From: Calendula officinalis
Taxonomy: Eukaryota; Streptophyta; Magnoliopsida; Asterales; Asteraceae
DNA length: 64,000 nt
NCBI GenBank assembly: GCA_963853835.1
Contig: OY970820.1
Span: 25,113,873 to 25,177,872, forward strand
Direction: 5' to 3'
The notes beneath the pieces are model-generated. The model did not search any database and was not told the origin of the DNA. It worked only from the letters and a program-made list of their open reading frames with translations. A program made the translations under genes and the position numbers. Shown piece after piece: positions 11,674 to 23,122 of the stretch; positions within the stretch are counted from its first letter, which is position 1, and each line of letters begins with the position of its first letter.

Positions 11674-12617
11674 TTCATATCTTGGTACGTCTTTGTACTT
11701 CCCGGGTGAATCGAATACTTTGACTTGTGCACATCATACAACAACTCTTTCCGGATGCCACCGAACTTAGGAACCCAAATACGACCACCTACGGTCTTCA
11801 ACCCTTGTGCATTTTCGAGAAAATGTTGGTTCTTGCCTAACCGCTCTTGTCTTAACTCTTCTTTTCCCCTAACTTCTCGTTGGGCATTCTTGATTCTTTC
11901 GACAATACTCGAGACGACTTCTATACGTGATAAAATTCCTCGGTTCGGGTTCTCATAAACTTTTCGGCTCAAGGCGTCGGCTACCACATTAGCCTTTCCC
12001 GCGTGATACACAATTTCAAAATCATAGTCGGCAATCAACTCGATCCATCTTCTTTGTCGCATATTAAGATCCTTTTGAGTAAACACGTACTGTAAACTTT
12101 TATGATCCGTGTACAACGTACACCGAGTGCCATCCAAATAACGTCTCCACAACTTCAAGGAAAATATAATCGCCGCCAACTCTAAGTCGTGTGTCGTGTA
12201 CCTCAATTCCACATTTTTCAATTGTCGCGAGGCATACGCGATCACCTTTCCTCTTTGCATCAGCACACAACTGAGCCCTTGATAAGAAGCATCACTATAA
12301 ACCACAAAGTCTTCCATACCATCCGGTAATGTAAGAATCGGCGCGTTACACAACTTTTCCTTCAACAATTTAAACGCCTCTTCTTGCTTCTTCTCCCACA
12401 CGAACTTCTCACTTTTTCTCGTTAACTTCGTTAGTGGAATCGCGATTCTCGAGAAGTCTTGTATAAATCTTCGGTAATAACCGGCTAATCCAAGAAAGCT
12501 TCTAACCTCGGTAGGAGTCCTCGGTGGCTCCCAATTTGACACCGCTTCAATCTTTGAAGGATCAACTTTAATACCGTCACACGTCACCACGTGACCTAGG
12601 AATTGCACTTCCCGCAA
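11598..12617 (-). pseudogene. RT C-terminus, RNase H and integrase zinc finger of chromovirus D
   Basis: This frame starts inside the reverse transcriptase (REVQFLGHVV) and includes SFLGLAGYYRRFI. The RNase H residues are seen in VVYSDAS, HDLELAAII, LYTDHKSL and VVADALSR. The integrase zinc-binding HHCC domain begins at HPGSTKTYQD. A one-base deletion near 11638 shifts the frame before its CATC half. RNase H would remove the RNA template during reverse transcription. Confidence 0.9.
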
Positions 12618-14164
12618 CCAAAATTCACACTTCGAGACTTTGCATACAACTTCTCCCGTTTCAACACGTCTAGAACAAGCCTCAAATGACCTTCGTGTTC
12701 TTCTTCGGTTTTCGAATATATCAAAATGTCGTCAATGAACACGATAAAAAACTTATCAAGGAACGGTTTACAAACCCGATTCATCAAATCCATAAAAATA
12801 GCCGGTGCGTTTGTAAGACCAAACGGCATCACTAGGAATTCATAATGACCATAACGTGTACGAAAAGCCGTCTTCTTGGTGTCGCCTTCTTTCACCCGAA
12901 CTTGATGATAACCCGACCTCAAATCAATCTTCGAGAAATAACTAGCACCTTGCAATTGATCGAATAAGTCGTCAATTCTCGGCAACGGGTAACGGTTCTT
13001 AATAGTTACCTTATTCAACTCTCGGTAGTCGATACACATTCTCATCGAACCGTCTTTCTTTTTGACAAATAACACCGGTGCACCCCATGGTGACGAACTC
13101 GGACGAATAAAACCCTTGTCTAACAAATCTTGCAATTGAGTCATCAATTCCCGCATCTCTGTGGGAGCTAAACGGTAGGGAGCATGAGCAATCGGCGTCG
13201 CCCCCGGAACCAAATCAATTTTAAACTCGACTTGTCTCTCCGGTGGTAAACCGGGCAAGTCATCGGGAAATACCTCGGGGAAATCCCGAATAATTTTTAC
13301 GTTATCCATCGTCTTCTTTTCTTTTCGGCCATCTAATACATATGCAATAATCGATGCACAACCTTTCGATATACTTTTCCTTGCCTTAATGGCGGTAATC
13401 ACATTAGGCATGTGATGTCGTTTCTCCCCATACACATACACTTTCTCATTCTCGGGTGTCCTAATCGACACTATTTTCTTTCCACACAAAATCTTGGCTT
13501 GGTGCATACCCAACCAATCCATACCGATAACCACATCAAACGCCCTAATTCCCATGGGCAACAAATCTACCTTAAACTTTCTACCGTCTATTTCTATTTC
13601 ACAATTTCTATAAATACATTCAACCATAGATGTTTTCCCGTTGGCTACTTCTATCTCATAAACCTCATCTAACATTTCGGACGGCACATTCAATTTACAA
13701 CCGAACTCATAAGACACAAACGAATAATTGGAACCCGAATCAAACAAAATATGAGTTGGCAAGGAGTTAATGAATAAAGTACCTGACACCACGTCGTGTG
13801 CCTCCTTCGCCTCCTCCCGAGTGAGTTGGAAGGACCGCCCCTTCACCTTTGCCGGTTCCACTTTCTTTTGAGCCGTGGACACCATCGACTCTATTCCCTT
13901 CTTCGGGCATACATTGCTATAATGCCCCTTTTCATGGCATGAGTAGCACTCCACCTCGGCCGACAACTTGGCCTTACAATCCCGGGCTATATGCCCCATC
14001 TTGCCACAACTATAACAAGCCTTTGACTCTCCTCGACATATGCCGGTATGATTTTTCCCGCATTTCTTGCACGGGCCAACACTTCCTTGCTTGGAGAAGC
14101 TCGAAGTGAACTTCCCTTTCTTGAATGAACTAGAGCCGCTCTCGGCTTTTCTTTTCTCGCCCAC
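12596..14164 (-). pseudogene. Zinc knuckles, protease and reverse transcriptase of chromovirus D
   Basis: The segment begins with cysteine-rich knuckles: CKKCGKNHTGIC, CYSCGKMGHIARDC and CYSCHEKGHYSNVC. The aspartic protease follows with the active site LFDSGSNYSF. The reverse transcriptase shows YFSKIDLRSGYHQ, MPFGLTNAP and the catalytic FIDD in VFIDDILIYSK. The frame is lost near 12640 by a one-base deletion just after the catalytic core. Reverse transcriptase would copy element RNA into DNA inside the particle. Confidence 0.9.
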
Positions 14165-14173
14165 ATGGGCCCT

Positions 14174-15070
14174 CTATGAAACACGTGCCTCATTCACTTC
14201 CTCAACACCCCGGGCGGCACTAATGGCCTCATCAAGTGTGACCGCCCTCTTAACTTCCAATTGGTAGTCCCACGGTAACCCACTAGCATACCGGACCACC
14301 CTCAACCTCTCATCCGAGTAGATTTTAGCAACTAACGGGAGCAATCCCGTGAACTCTCTCGAGTACTCCTCGATTGACAAATCACCCTTTTTGAGGGTCA
14401 CGAACTTCTCGTGCATCTTTTCCAAATCCCTTTCGGGACAAAATTTCTTTTTCAATCTCGTGGTGAATTCATCCCACTTCATTTTCTCAACCACCTCCCT
14501 TCCGAGGGTTTCATACACGATATCCCACCAAACCGTAGCATCTTCTTTTAACAATTATGACGCGTACGTCACCATATCGGCATCCTTACACTTGCTACTA
14601 CCGATAACCCTCTCGGTCTCTCGGATCCACCTCATGGTTACTTTCGGGTCCGAACTACCCGTATACACATTTGGCTTACAAGCCATGAAGGATTTAAACG
14701 AACAACCTTCTTTCACAACGGGCTTTGCCCTAGCATCACTTTGGCCACCCGTGGAGGACTTCCCTTCACCGGTGCCACTACCCCCGGTTCTTTCATCCGA
14801 TCTAGCCTCGGATTCACAGTCTCCTCCCGACCTCTCACGGTCCCCAATAATTCGGTGCACTTCCTCGGCCACCGTCCCTTTAATTTGATCAATGATAGTT
14901 TGGAGATCCGCCATAGTTAACGGAGTTCTATTAGCTCCAACCTCCGACTCACCCATTCGATGCATCGACGGTTGACTTTCTTGTTCAACCACAACCTCAA
15001 CATGAGGTATCTCCTCCTCCCGGGCCTCCGGGGCTCTACCACTTCTACGCGTGGTCACCATTTCTTTCAA
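14174..15070 (-). pseudogene. Gag domain of chromovirus D
   Basis: The Gag capsid region starts at the ATG at 15070 and is interrupted by a stop at about 14555; the frame resumes at once. The second half contains VWWDIVYETLGREV, and a helical stretch ends near 14174, typical of the Retrotrans_gag fold of plant Gypsy elements. A further in-frame TAG at about 14171 separates it from the zinc knuckles. The product would form the element's particle. Glu/Arg-rich and Ser/Gly-rich stretches lie near the N-terminus. Confidence 0.85.
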
Positions 15071-15298
15071 TCAAGAATATACGAAAGACATTAAACATTT
15101 AGTTCCTGGTGTACAACCCATTAGTCGCATAAGACTCAATATCCATAATCATATCAAATTTCATCGGTCCCCCTTAGGTTCAAACCCTAAACTTAATATA
15201 AAGTCTCAAGGTCAACCTATGATCTTAAGGAATCTTATATTCCTAATGCTACAGTCTAAGACTAGGATGGTCATCCAACCTAATTCACATAAACAGTA

Positions 15299-15310
15299 GC
15301 TCTGATACCA
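15299..15310 (-). promoter_or_regulatory. tRNA-iMet primer-binding site of Gypsy D
   Basis: The minus strand reads TGGTATCAGAGC, complementary to the 3' end of initiator methionine tRNA. It lies three bases inside the 5' LTR end. Confidence 0.95.
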
Positions 15311-15313
15311 AGT

Positions 15314-17030
15314 TGTAACACCTCAAATTTTAATACAAAACATTTGCCCAAAATAAATCATTTTTCATAAATAGAAGAACTATTCCAAAATATGGATTTA
15401 CAAAAAACTTTGGTATGAAAATCAGAGTATAAAGTTTGGTGTTACAAAATAGATCAAAACGAAAGCTAAGCATAAATCCAATCTAATGTTCTTCTACTCT
15501 AGGCCCCGCATCTCTATCCATGCGTACCTAAACCTTCGATCCCGAACATGAGTACATAGCAAAACAAGCAAGGAGTACGTGAGACAAAAACGTCTCGTGA
15601 CCTACATGGGTTTAGACCCAATAATAAATATAATCGTATGACATATGAACAAACATGTAAGTAAAACATCCATCTAACTAGTCACCCTATTGTGACTCTA
15701 ACACTTTGCTTCCCTAGCAATCATATCTAGTTATCGGGTTGCCCCCGAACTAACTTGGACCACCTTGACTTATTAACTGAAATCCATCGCCATTAATAAG
15801 CCTCAAGGTACCGGCAAGAGGGATTCACCCAATCTACCAATACCTGCCTTACTCACTGGACTACCTCCAGTTAGCAAGACTACTATCGTGGTGGAGTCGA
15901 TGGGAATCCACCCAACTGCCCCTCACACCACACCTCATGACCAGGGGTCCCCCGCATCATCACATCATCTCAACATATCATAACTCAATGGTTATGTCAA
16001 TCTAGCTCTCGGCTATCACGTCTATCAACAAACAAGTTAGTTCAATACTATTATCGGTATTACTAACTACTAACTACTAGGCTACACAATTAAGCAAGTA
16101 GACCATAACACAAGTAATAAAGGTATTTCATAGGCTATGTACTCAGTAAATTTCCACACGTACTCACCTTAGCAATTATTGCTCCAACCGTGTTCTTGAC
16201 ACCAAAACTCTTGCTTCCACAATTCGGTCAAACTTCCAAGACTTCACCAAAAGCCTAATACAACAATCACAAGATGTTCAACATCTCATACTATCAATAA
16301 TGTATCCATTAACCACTAATTACCGTTAACTAACATTTTCCCCAATTATGGTGATTTACCAAACCCTAGGTTTAACCAACCCTTAAGATTCTTACCAATC
16401 GAAATCATACACTTGTTCCCTTTGTTAATATACCATCTATTAAGTGTATACATCATTTATTCACCATAAACCATAACCCCCAATAACTAGGGTTTCAAAC
16501 CCAACCATCAAAATACATAGATCTAAAGCTACAAAGATCAAGGAGTGAAGATATACCTTTAATCTTCACCTAGGAGTGAAATCTACCAAAGATTTGTGAA
16601 GAGATTAACCAAAACCTGCACTTGAGCTCCAAAATCGCCAAAGATGAAAACTAGGGTTTACTATTGTATTAAATGAGCTAAAACCCGACTTTAATGCTGT
16701 CGACCAGAGTTCACGGCGCGAACTAAGTTCGCGTCGCTAACTCTGCGTTGCACGCCAACTTCGTGATCGCTAACTACTCGTGAACTACATCACGCTCAAA
16801 AGCCAAATCCGCTGGAGACAGTTCCCGATCGGGAACTGTAGTTCGCGGCGCTAACTTTCAAAGGCAGCAGGGCTGCATTTTTCGGTTGTTGTCTCGACCC
16901 AGTTTCGCCCATAACTTTCTCATACGGTCTCCAAACGACACGAAACCAATTCCTACGTTCTTTAAACGATTTATCCTTATTTATCATATTTTTATACAAT
17001 TTATTTATTTACAAATTTCGGGTCGTTACA
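15314..17030 (-). repeat. 5' LTR of Gypsy D
   Basis: This is the second copy of the LTR, 1717 bases, with TGTAACACC and GTCGTTACA ends on the plus strand. It carries a 7-base tandem duplication near 16067 that is absent from the other LTR. The 22-base palindrome is at 16818-16839. Confidence 0.93.
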
Positions 17031-17035
17031 GCTTA
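17031..17035. repeat. Target-site duplication GCTTA, right of Gypsy D
   Basis: This is the second copy of the five-base duplication that begins at 8726. Confidence 0.95.
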
Positions 17036-17134
17036 TCTTGCTCGTATTACATGCACTCACCGGTGTGACCCTTAAGTGTTTCCTAGGCATGGATGTATCA
17101 TCATAGGTTGACTGACTGTGCACATAATTCCTTC
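17036..17134 (-). repeat. 3' LTR of Copia B, second segment
   Basis: This is the remaining 99 bases of the LTR displaced by D. It ends with ATTCCTTCA, which on the element strand is the LTR start TGAAGGAAT. Confidence 0.9.
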
Positions 17135-19564
17135 AGACTCCCACTTGTGCAAGTCTGTAACCTTTGTCTTAATTATACGAGCTACAGTGGCCTTCTAGAT
17201 GAGCATGTAGGTAACCAACCCCATAAAAACAGCTTACGTAACCCAGGTATAGTTTATGAAAAACTCTTTAATAGCGTCTCCTAGTAAAGAACACTCTGTC
17301 TCTACTTCTTGGGCAAACTATGTTAGGTTTATCCCTTGTAGCACGATATTTGTGATAACGAATACGAGCATGGTAGAAATTATCAACTCCTGTTTTCAAA
17401 ATCATTTTATGACTTCTTGATTCAAACTGCTGTGATAAACGACAAAGAACAGATCAGTTCGTTTGGGCATGGCCGTGCACTTGCCAGTTTCTTATCAAGT
17501 CAAAGGACCTATAAATATCTCTCCTAAAGAGGAGGTGCAATTGCCATCTTGTATATTTCAATTTAAAAATACAACTTCCTTTGTACCCAGTATCGCCTCG
17601 TATGACAAACGTATTTCAGAATTGTCTGAGTTGAACCAAAGCACATTAGTCATTGTATCCTAAACCAAATACCTCAGGCTTAAGGACAATCCTAGTGAAC
17701 AATACTTTTGAACTTTTCAACCACGAAGTATTGTCACGGTGGTCAATCCAATATTCGTTGAGCCTCCAACAGAATATCACCGATATTTGGTTTACACAAA
17801 ACTTGTGTAGCTATCTTCGAAGAACTTCGAATCTACCACCAAATATCGCGATGACGTTAACGTCCCATCAAGGTTCCCACCAAGACGAGTAGTCACGGAT
17901 TTTGTGTATTCTTGAATAAATAGACTTTTATTCATGGATCTTGTAAAACATACAAAGTCTGAATAAAAATGATACTAACTCATGTATTATTCCTCCCTGG
18001 ACATAGATACTGAATTATTACTGGATCATTACTTATTCCTTTTGTTTGTGTTGATTACTTAATGATTCTTACAAACTTAATTGTAACTTTATCACTAAAC
18101 CAATCATTTCTATTAAACTAAAGACATAAGACGAGTATTTAGGAATATCATTACTTTTGCCTTTGCTAGATATTGTTCTTGCAACAATCTAGAACATATT
18201 CTAGTCTTGTCTTTTATGTAATTCGGTAAACATAGGAGGATTGGAAATTAACTCCTTAGTTTCTTGAATTCATAAAACCATCCTTGTAACTAAAGCTTCT
18301 TTTAGTTACTTGATTTGTAGATATTCTTACTAGTTAAAGAAATTTCCTTAAATGACTATGTTATCCACTGAAGGGTTAACAACCTATTAGATATGCAATA
18401 ATTAATCACAAGACTTGTGATCACGCTATTAGGTTTGCAATAATCTAATCAACGATCATTTAATATTTCTCTTAACTCTTTGGCTAACGACTTGGTAAAA
18501 CCTTGTTGTTGATGTCTTACTAACTTACTGGATTCATCAACATCTTTAATGAATTACGTTAGTCATAGCTCCCATTTACTTTTATGGATTTTAAGCATCT
18601 CTTAAACTACTAATTTGACCTAGTCAATAACTTGTAGTTTAATCTTTTAAGAATCCTATCAATAGTTAAGATCATCCTTTGGATTTGCGAATATCCAACA
18701 TTCCTGTTTAGGGAATCATGATCTTCATTGATTCTGTATCTAACAAGTATAAAACACTTGAAATGATACTATCAATTCTTAAACACATTAGTATTCTTTT
18801 AAGAATTTTATTTAATGCCAAAGTCTTTACTTGGATTTGTCAAATATCCATTATTCCTATTAGGGAATTATGACTTGATTAAATATTGTATTTATTACAA
18901 GTATAAAAGACTTGCAATAATACCCTTTAATTCTTAAATACTTTATTATAGTTTGTCCCTTTTAAAAGTCGTTTAATGTCTAAGTCATTTTACTTGGATT
19001 ATACGAATATCCAATTATTCCTACTAGGGAATTATGACTTCATTAAAACCTTTACTACAAGTGTAAAAGACTTGTAATAATACTCTTTAAAGTCTATCTT
19101 GATTATATCCAATATAATCATACTATATTAATACTAATACTTTAAAACTTTCTATCATAAGTATTGATTATTACTTAAGATGTTTTTAACTAAGTTCAAT
19201 AACCTTTGAACCTTATGCTTCCATAAAACTCTTAAACACTTTCATTAGAAAAACTTTCTAATTACTAGCATCTAAATACCTTGAGCTATCAAGACATTAT
19301 TTATACAACAATCAAACAAATATGTATATAAAACATGAAATATAAGTAAATCAAAACTTGACTTACATTCTAGTCATAAACCTTGACTAGTGTAATTATC
19401 ACACATGCACACAATATAATTCAACCATGGATTCGAAATTTATTTAAAACCAAAATAAAACTTGTTTTAACATAAAATAAAATTATCCAAAAACAATAAA
19501 CTAAAATTGTTTAAAACGAATACACAAAATACTGAATTATAAAAACTTGGTGCTCGTGGGATCA
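17135..19564 (-). other. Non-coding 3' tail of Copia B
   Basis: This corresponds to 1279-3691 of element A in reverse orientation. It holds the same threefold structured repeat (about 18640-19100) and other hairpins, but no coding frame of note. Confidence 0.7.
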
Positions 19565-20575
19565 TCACCATCTCATGCCGGTCACTATCACTTTCCATCT
19601 CCTCCTGCAATAAACGATTGCAAAAGTTAGATTACTCGTAATGTACTTTACAAGTATCTTAAAGTGATTAAGAAGTGTGGTTGTGTTACCTGGGGAACTT
19701 GCGTTTCCTCCACTACCACTTGCACCCTTTGGACAATTTATTTTCCAATGCCCAGCCTCACCACACTTGAAGCACCGGTTCTCGGTCCTCGCAGTGTTAG
19801 GCTTAACCTTCTTGACCTTTTGTTTGACACCTTTACCATTTGGCACTCCTTGGTTAGGATAGGTTTTACCCTTTCCTTTACCACCATGACCCTTTCTCTT
19901 CTTCCCACCGCCACCGCCATTACCGGTCAAGAGAACGTCCTTAGATTTGGTCCCCAAACTCAACTCAGCTGTCTTGAGCATGGAATGTAGCTCAGCAATG
20001 GATTTCTCCATATTATGCATGTTGTAGTTGACCACAAAAGACTTGTAGTCATCAGACAACGAGTTGAGTATAGTATCTGTTGCCATTTGCAACGGTATGG
20101 GGTGACCAAGTCTAGCGAGGTGATCCATGTGTCCCTTCATTTTCATGACGTGGGCACTCATCGGCGTTCCTTTGACCATCTTGCAAGAGTTGAAGGCTCG
20201 ATTGATGTCAAACCTCTCAGTGCGAGCTTGCTCTTGAAATGAATCCCTAAGTTGCTGGATCATCTCAAGTGTAGGCACATCCATAAGTCCCGCTTGTAAC
20301 TCAGGACTCATGGTGGCTAGCATCAGACAGCTCACATCGAGTGCATCACTGACATGCTTATCATAAGCTTGCCTCGTTTCAGCCCTGGCATTAACAGCAG
20401 GGGTGTTTGGTACTGCTCTCCCCAAGACATACCACTTTCTCTCATGCCTGAGCACAATACGAAGATTGCGCTCCCAGTTGAGAAAGTTTGACCCAGTCAA
20501 CTTGTCTTTTTCGAGGATTGAGCGAAGTGAAAGATTGTTGGTACTTGTTGTCGCAATCACGTTTGTTGCTGCCAT
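19565..20575 (-). CDS. Copia-type Gag polyprotein with zinc knuckle (element B)
   Basis: The 336-residue protein is nearly identical to the Gag at 271-1278, with the same Gag/UBN2-like N-terminal domain and a knuckle reading CFKCGEAGHWKINC. It has no stop or frameshift. Gag has therefore stayed open in two separate insertions while no pol is present. This suggests that selection, or recent spread, acts on Gag in this family. A pol-encoding partner would be needed for movement. Confidence 0.87.
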   Translation of the reverse strand: MAATNVIATTSTNNLSLRSILEKDKLTGSNFLNWERNLRIVLRHERKWYVLGRAVPNTPAVNARAETRQAYDKHVSDALDVSCLMLATMSPELQAGLMDVPTLEMIQQLRDSFQEQARTERFDINRAFNSCKMVKGTPMSAHVMKMKGHMDHLARLGHPIPLQMATDTILNSLSDDYKSFVVNYNMHNMEKSIAELHSMLKTAELSLGTKSKDVLLTGNGGGGGKKRKGHGGKGKGKTYPNQGVPNGKGVKQKVKKVKPNTARTENRCFKCGEAGHWKINCPKGASGSGGNASSPGNTTTLLNHFKILVKYITSNLTFAIVYCRRRWKVIVTGMRW

Positions 20576-23109
20576 CTACAAATCAAACCCAGTTTAATTA
20601 GTAATCATCAATAAACATTCTCTAAAATATATTATAAACCCATAATTAATATTTTAGGCCTAGGACCCATATATCACATTCTCGTCGCAAGGTTTGGGCA
20701 CTTCCCGACGAGACATGCTATTTCTGGTAGGTAACTTCCTTGCCGATCGTATCAAGACTTGACATGATTCCTAGGGGTCGTAGAATCTTTAGACTTATAA
20801 CTTATTACAACTTTGTACAATCTAATTGTACATTTCTAAGTTAGTAATAAAGTCTAGTATGTTTATTCTGCTCAAGTACTTTTTGGGCCGGGACTCCCAA
20901 TTATCACCAAAGTAGATCAGACCAACTAAGACAGTGCGATGCTCTGCGCCAGGACTCCCGATTATCACAGAACCTTACGCACCCTAAAACTCGCAATGAT
21001 TTGAATCCATATCTAAGGTTCTTTATCCTTACAATATGAATATCGTTTAACAAGTGAGGTGTTCCATTAGGTGGATAGTACTTAGATCTAAGATTTTCTT
21101 GGGTTTGTTTAAGTCTTAAACTAAACTTAAACTTTTATTCCAATCTTAATCCTTGTTTAAAATGTGTGACTTGTGAATTGAAGAGTTTGACAAGACACCT
21201 TTTTAAAACTTAAGAACTATTCTTTAAAACTTATAGTTTCAAGAATTTACACGATTTTACATGTATACCTAAAACGAAGTGTACAAAACGTTTTACTAGG
21301 TTTTGTGAGAAACCTTATTTCTAATAAAACTTACTTGTTTTATATTACTTGAAAAACTTATAAAACTTATGTTAAACTTTTAAAACTTTTATGATTCATG
21401 AATCTTGAAACATAAACCTAGTTTAACACATCTAGTTTTTCATGTGTCTAATAATGAAATTAAACATTTGTTTTGACTTATTAGATTCGACCAAAACTTA
21501 TGTCTTAACGGCACACTTATAAACTTTGTGATTTTCTTGCGTAGTTCCCACTAGCTTCAACAACCATGATGAAACTTAAGCTAACACAATCACCGGTTTA
21601 TACTTGGTGAAAATAATAAACTTATTATATAAAGACTATATATAATAATTCTTAGTTTGTTTAAACCTTTCTTATATTTAACTTGAACTAGTTGAATATA
21701 GGTTTTGTTATTTTTACTTGATCATTAATCTAGTATATTACATGACTTATAAAATACTTACTTGTATAATTATCTAGTTATAATAACTTATAACTTTATA
21801 CATCTTAATATATATAACTTTGTATATTTCTAGTTAATCATATAATTTCAACTTGTACAATTTCTAGTTATAATGAAATCATAACTTTGTACTTTCTAGT
21901 TTTAATTATATTATAACTTATACAATAACTAATTACAATATTATCCTTTAAAGATCAAAATAACATTACCCTTTTTAATTGTTCCATTTTATCTTGTATT
22001 TTAATGTATTCGTATATATGTATATTTTATAATAAACTTGTAACATTCTAATAAGAATATTACATCTAGTTTATACATGTGTATTTTAACTTAAACTAAT
22101 TAAAATACGTATAAACTTATTATATCTTTTAAAATTCAATTTTACCTAATAAATAAAAAATTCCGAAAATTTAAATACATATATATAAATAATTAAATAC
22201 ACCTTGTTAATTTTAGAACTTAAAAATTAACATCTTCTTTATCAATTCCCTAAATTAATTAGATGAACCCTAATCTTGTTTTTGATCAATCAAAACTAGG
22301 GTTTTGACTTTCTTGATCAAAGACATCATTTTATTTAAAAGATTAATTTATTTTAATCAATCATATCTAAACAATAAACTTTGTTTAAATTCTAAGATAC
22401 ATTATAACCTTTAATAAATTTATTTAAACTTTTTAAATTAAACCTTATAGACAATAAAACCTTGTCTAAATTACTAGGTTTAAAGAACTAGCTTTAATAA
22501 ATCTATCAAAATAATAATTAAACCTATTAGACATAAACTTGTCTAATTAACTAGGTTTTAGATTATTATCCTAATTAATACTTTTAAACTATTAAACTTA
22601 AACTATTAAACTTAAACTAGTTTAATGTTCTAGGGTTCTTTAGGGTTTTCGAAAACTTAAGGCTAGGAAACTTTTCCACCAATTAAACTAGGCTAGTTTA
22701 ATAAACTTGGTGTCCAAGTAATCCTCTAGTATTTCGAAAATTCTAAGGCATTAGGAAAGAATCCTTTTGATCAATTAAACAAATCTTGTTTAACATACTT
22801 GATCCTAGGGTATTCCTAAGTCACGAAAATTTCAAGGGATTATGGAAAGAATCCTTTTGATCAATTAAACATATCTTGTTTAATATACTTGATCCTAGGG
22901 TTCTCTCTATGATTTTCAAAAATTGCTAGGGTTTTCTAGAAACCTTCTTGACCAATTAAACTTAGACTAGTTTAATGTTCTTGGTCCTAGGGTTCTTCCC
23001 TCTTTTTCGAAAATTATGAAGAAGAAAGAAGAAAACTTGAAACAAAAAAAACTTAAAATTAAAGTAAACAAACAATCTTTGTTAATCTAGTCTAGATCTC
23101 TTAACCAAC
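20576..23109 (-). other. Long non-coding leader of Copia B
   Basis: About 2.5 kb separates the primer-binding site from the gag start, far longer than a usual Copia leader. It is AT-rich, has no significant reading frame, and contains repeated hairpins (listed separately). Part of this region probably holds packaging and dimerisation signals; that is inference from position only. Confidence 0.6.
22360..22990 (-). repeat. Series of repeated, covarying hairpins in the Copia B leader
   Basis: Units of roughly 90-110 bases recur, each with a hairpin. The four clearest span 22677-22712, 22769-22804, 22859-22894 and 22950-22986. Their outer stems are CACCAA/TTGGTG, GATCAA/TTGATC, GATCAA/TTGATC and GACCAA/TTGGTC. 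The inner stems are AAACT/AGTTT or AAACAA/TTGTTT. Related hairpins such as TAGACA/TGTCTA lie near 22450 and 22530. Changes on one side are matched on the other, which points to selection on, or copying of, the folded form. Confidence 0.7.
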
Positions 23110-23121
23110 GCTCTGATACCA
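23110..23121 (-). promoter_or_regulatory. tRNA-iMet primer-binding site of Copia B
   Basis: The minus strand reads TGGTATCAGAGC, one base from the end of the 5' LTR. Confidence 0.93.
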
Positions 23122-23122
23122 C

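Larger units (their letters stand above)
10453..15070 (-). pseudogene. Gag-Pol polyprotein of chromovirus D, inactivated
   Basis: A single polyprotein of roughly 1540 codons can be followed from ATG at 15070 to TAA at 10453-10455. Five lesions break it: in-frame stops at about 14555 and 14171, one-base deletions near 12640 (just after the polymerase catalytic core) and near 11638 (integrase zinc finger), and a TAA at 10612-10614 just before the chromodomain. Each lesion is a single-base change, so decay is recent. The domains are described in the four segment entries. Confidence 0.9.
8731..17030 (-). mobile_element. Ty3/Gypsy chromovirus D (Tekay/Del-like), complete but with broken gag-pol
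   Basis: The element has two LTRs of about 1.71 kb (15314-17030 and 8731-10440), a tRNA-iMet primer-binding site, one gag-pol frame of about 4.6 kb (10453-15070) and a polypurine tract next to the 3' LTR. The order protease, reverse transcriptase, RNase H, integrase, then a chromodomain-like tail, defines a chromovirus. Tekay/Del is the most likely clade. LTR differences number about 30 plus one 7-base duplication by eye, or about 2 percent. The insertion is therefore recent and younger than Copia B. Confidence 0.93.
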
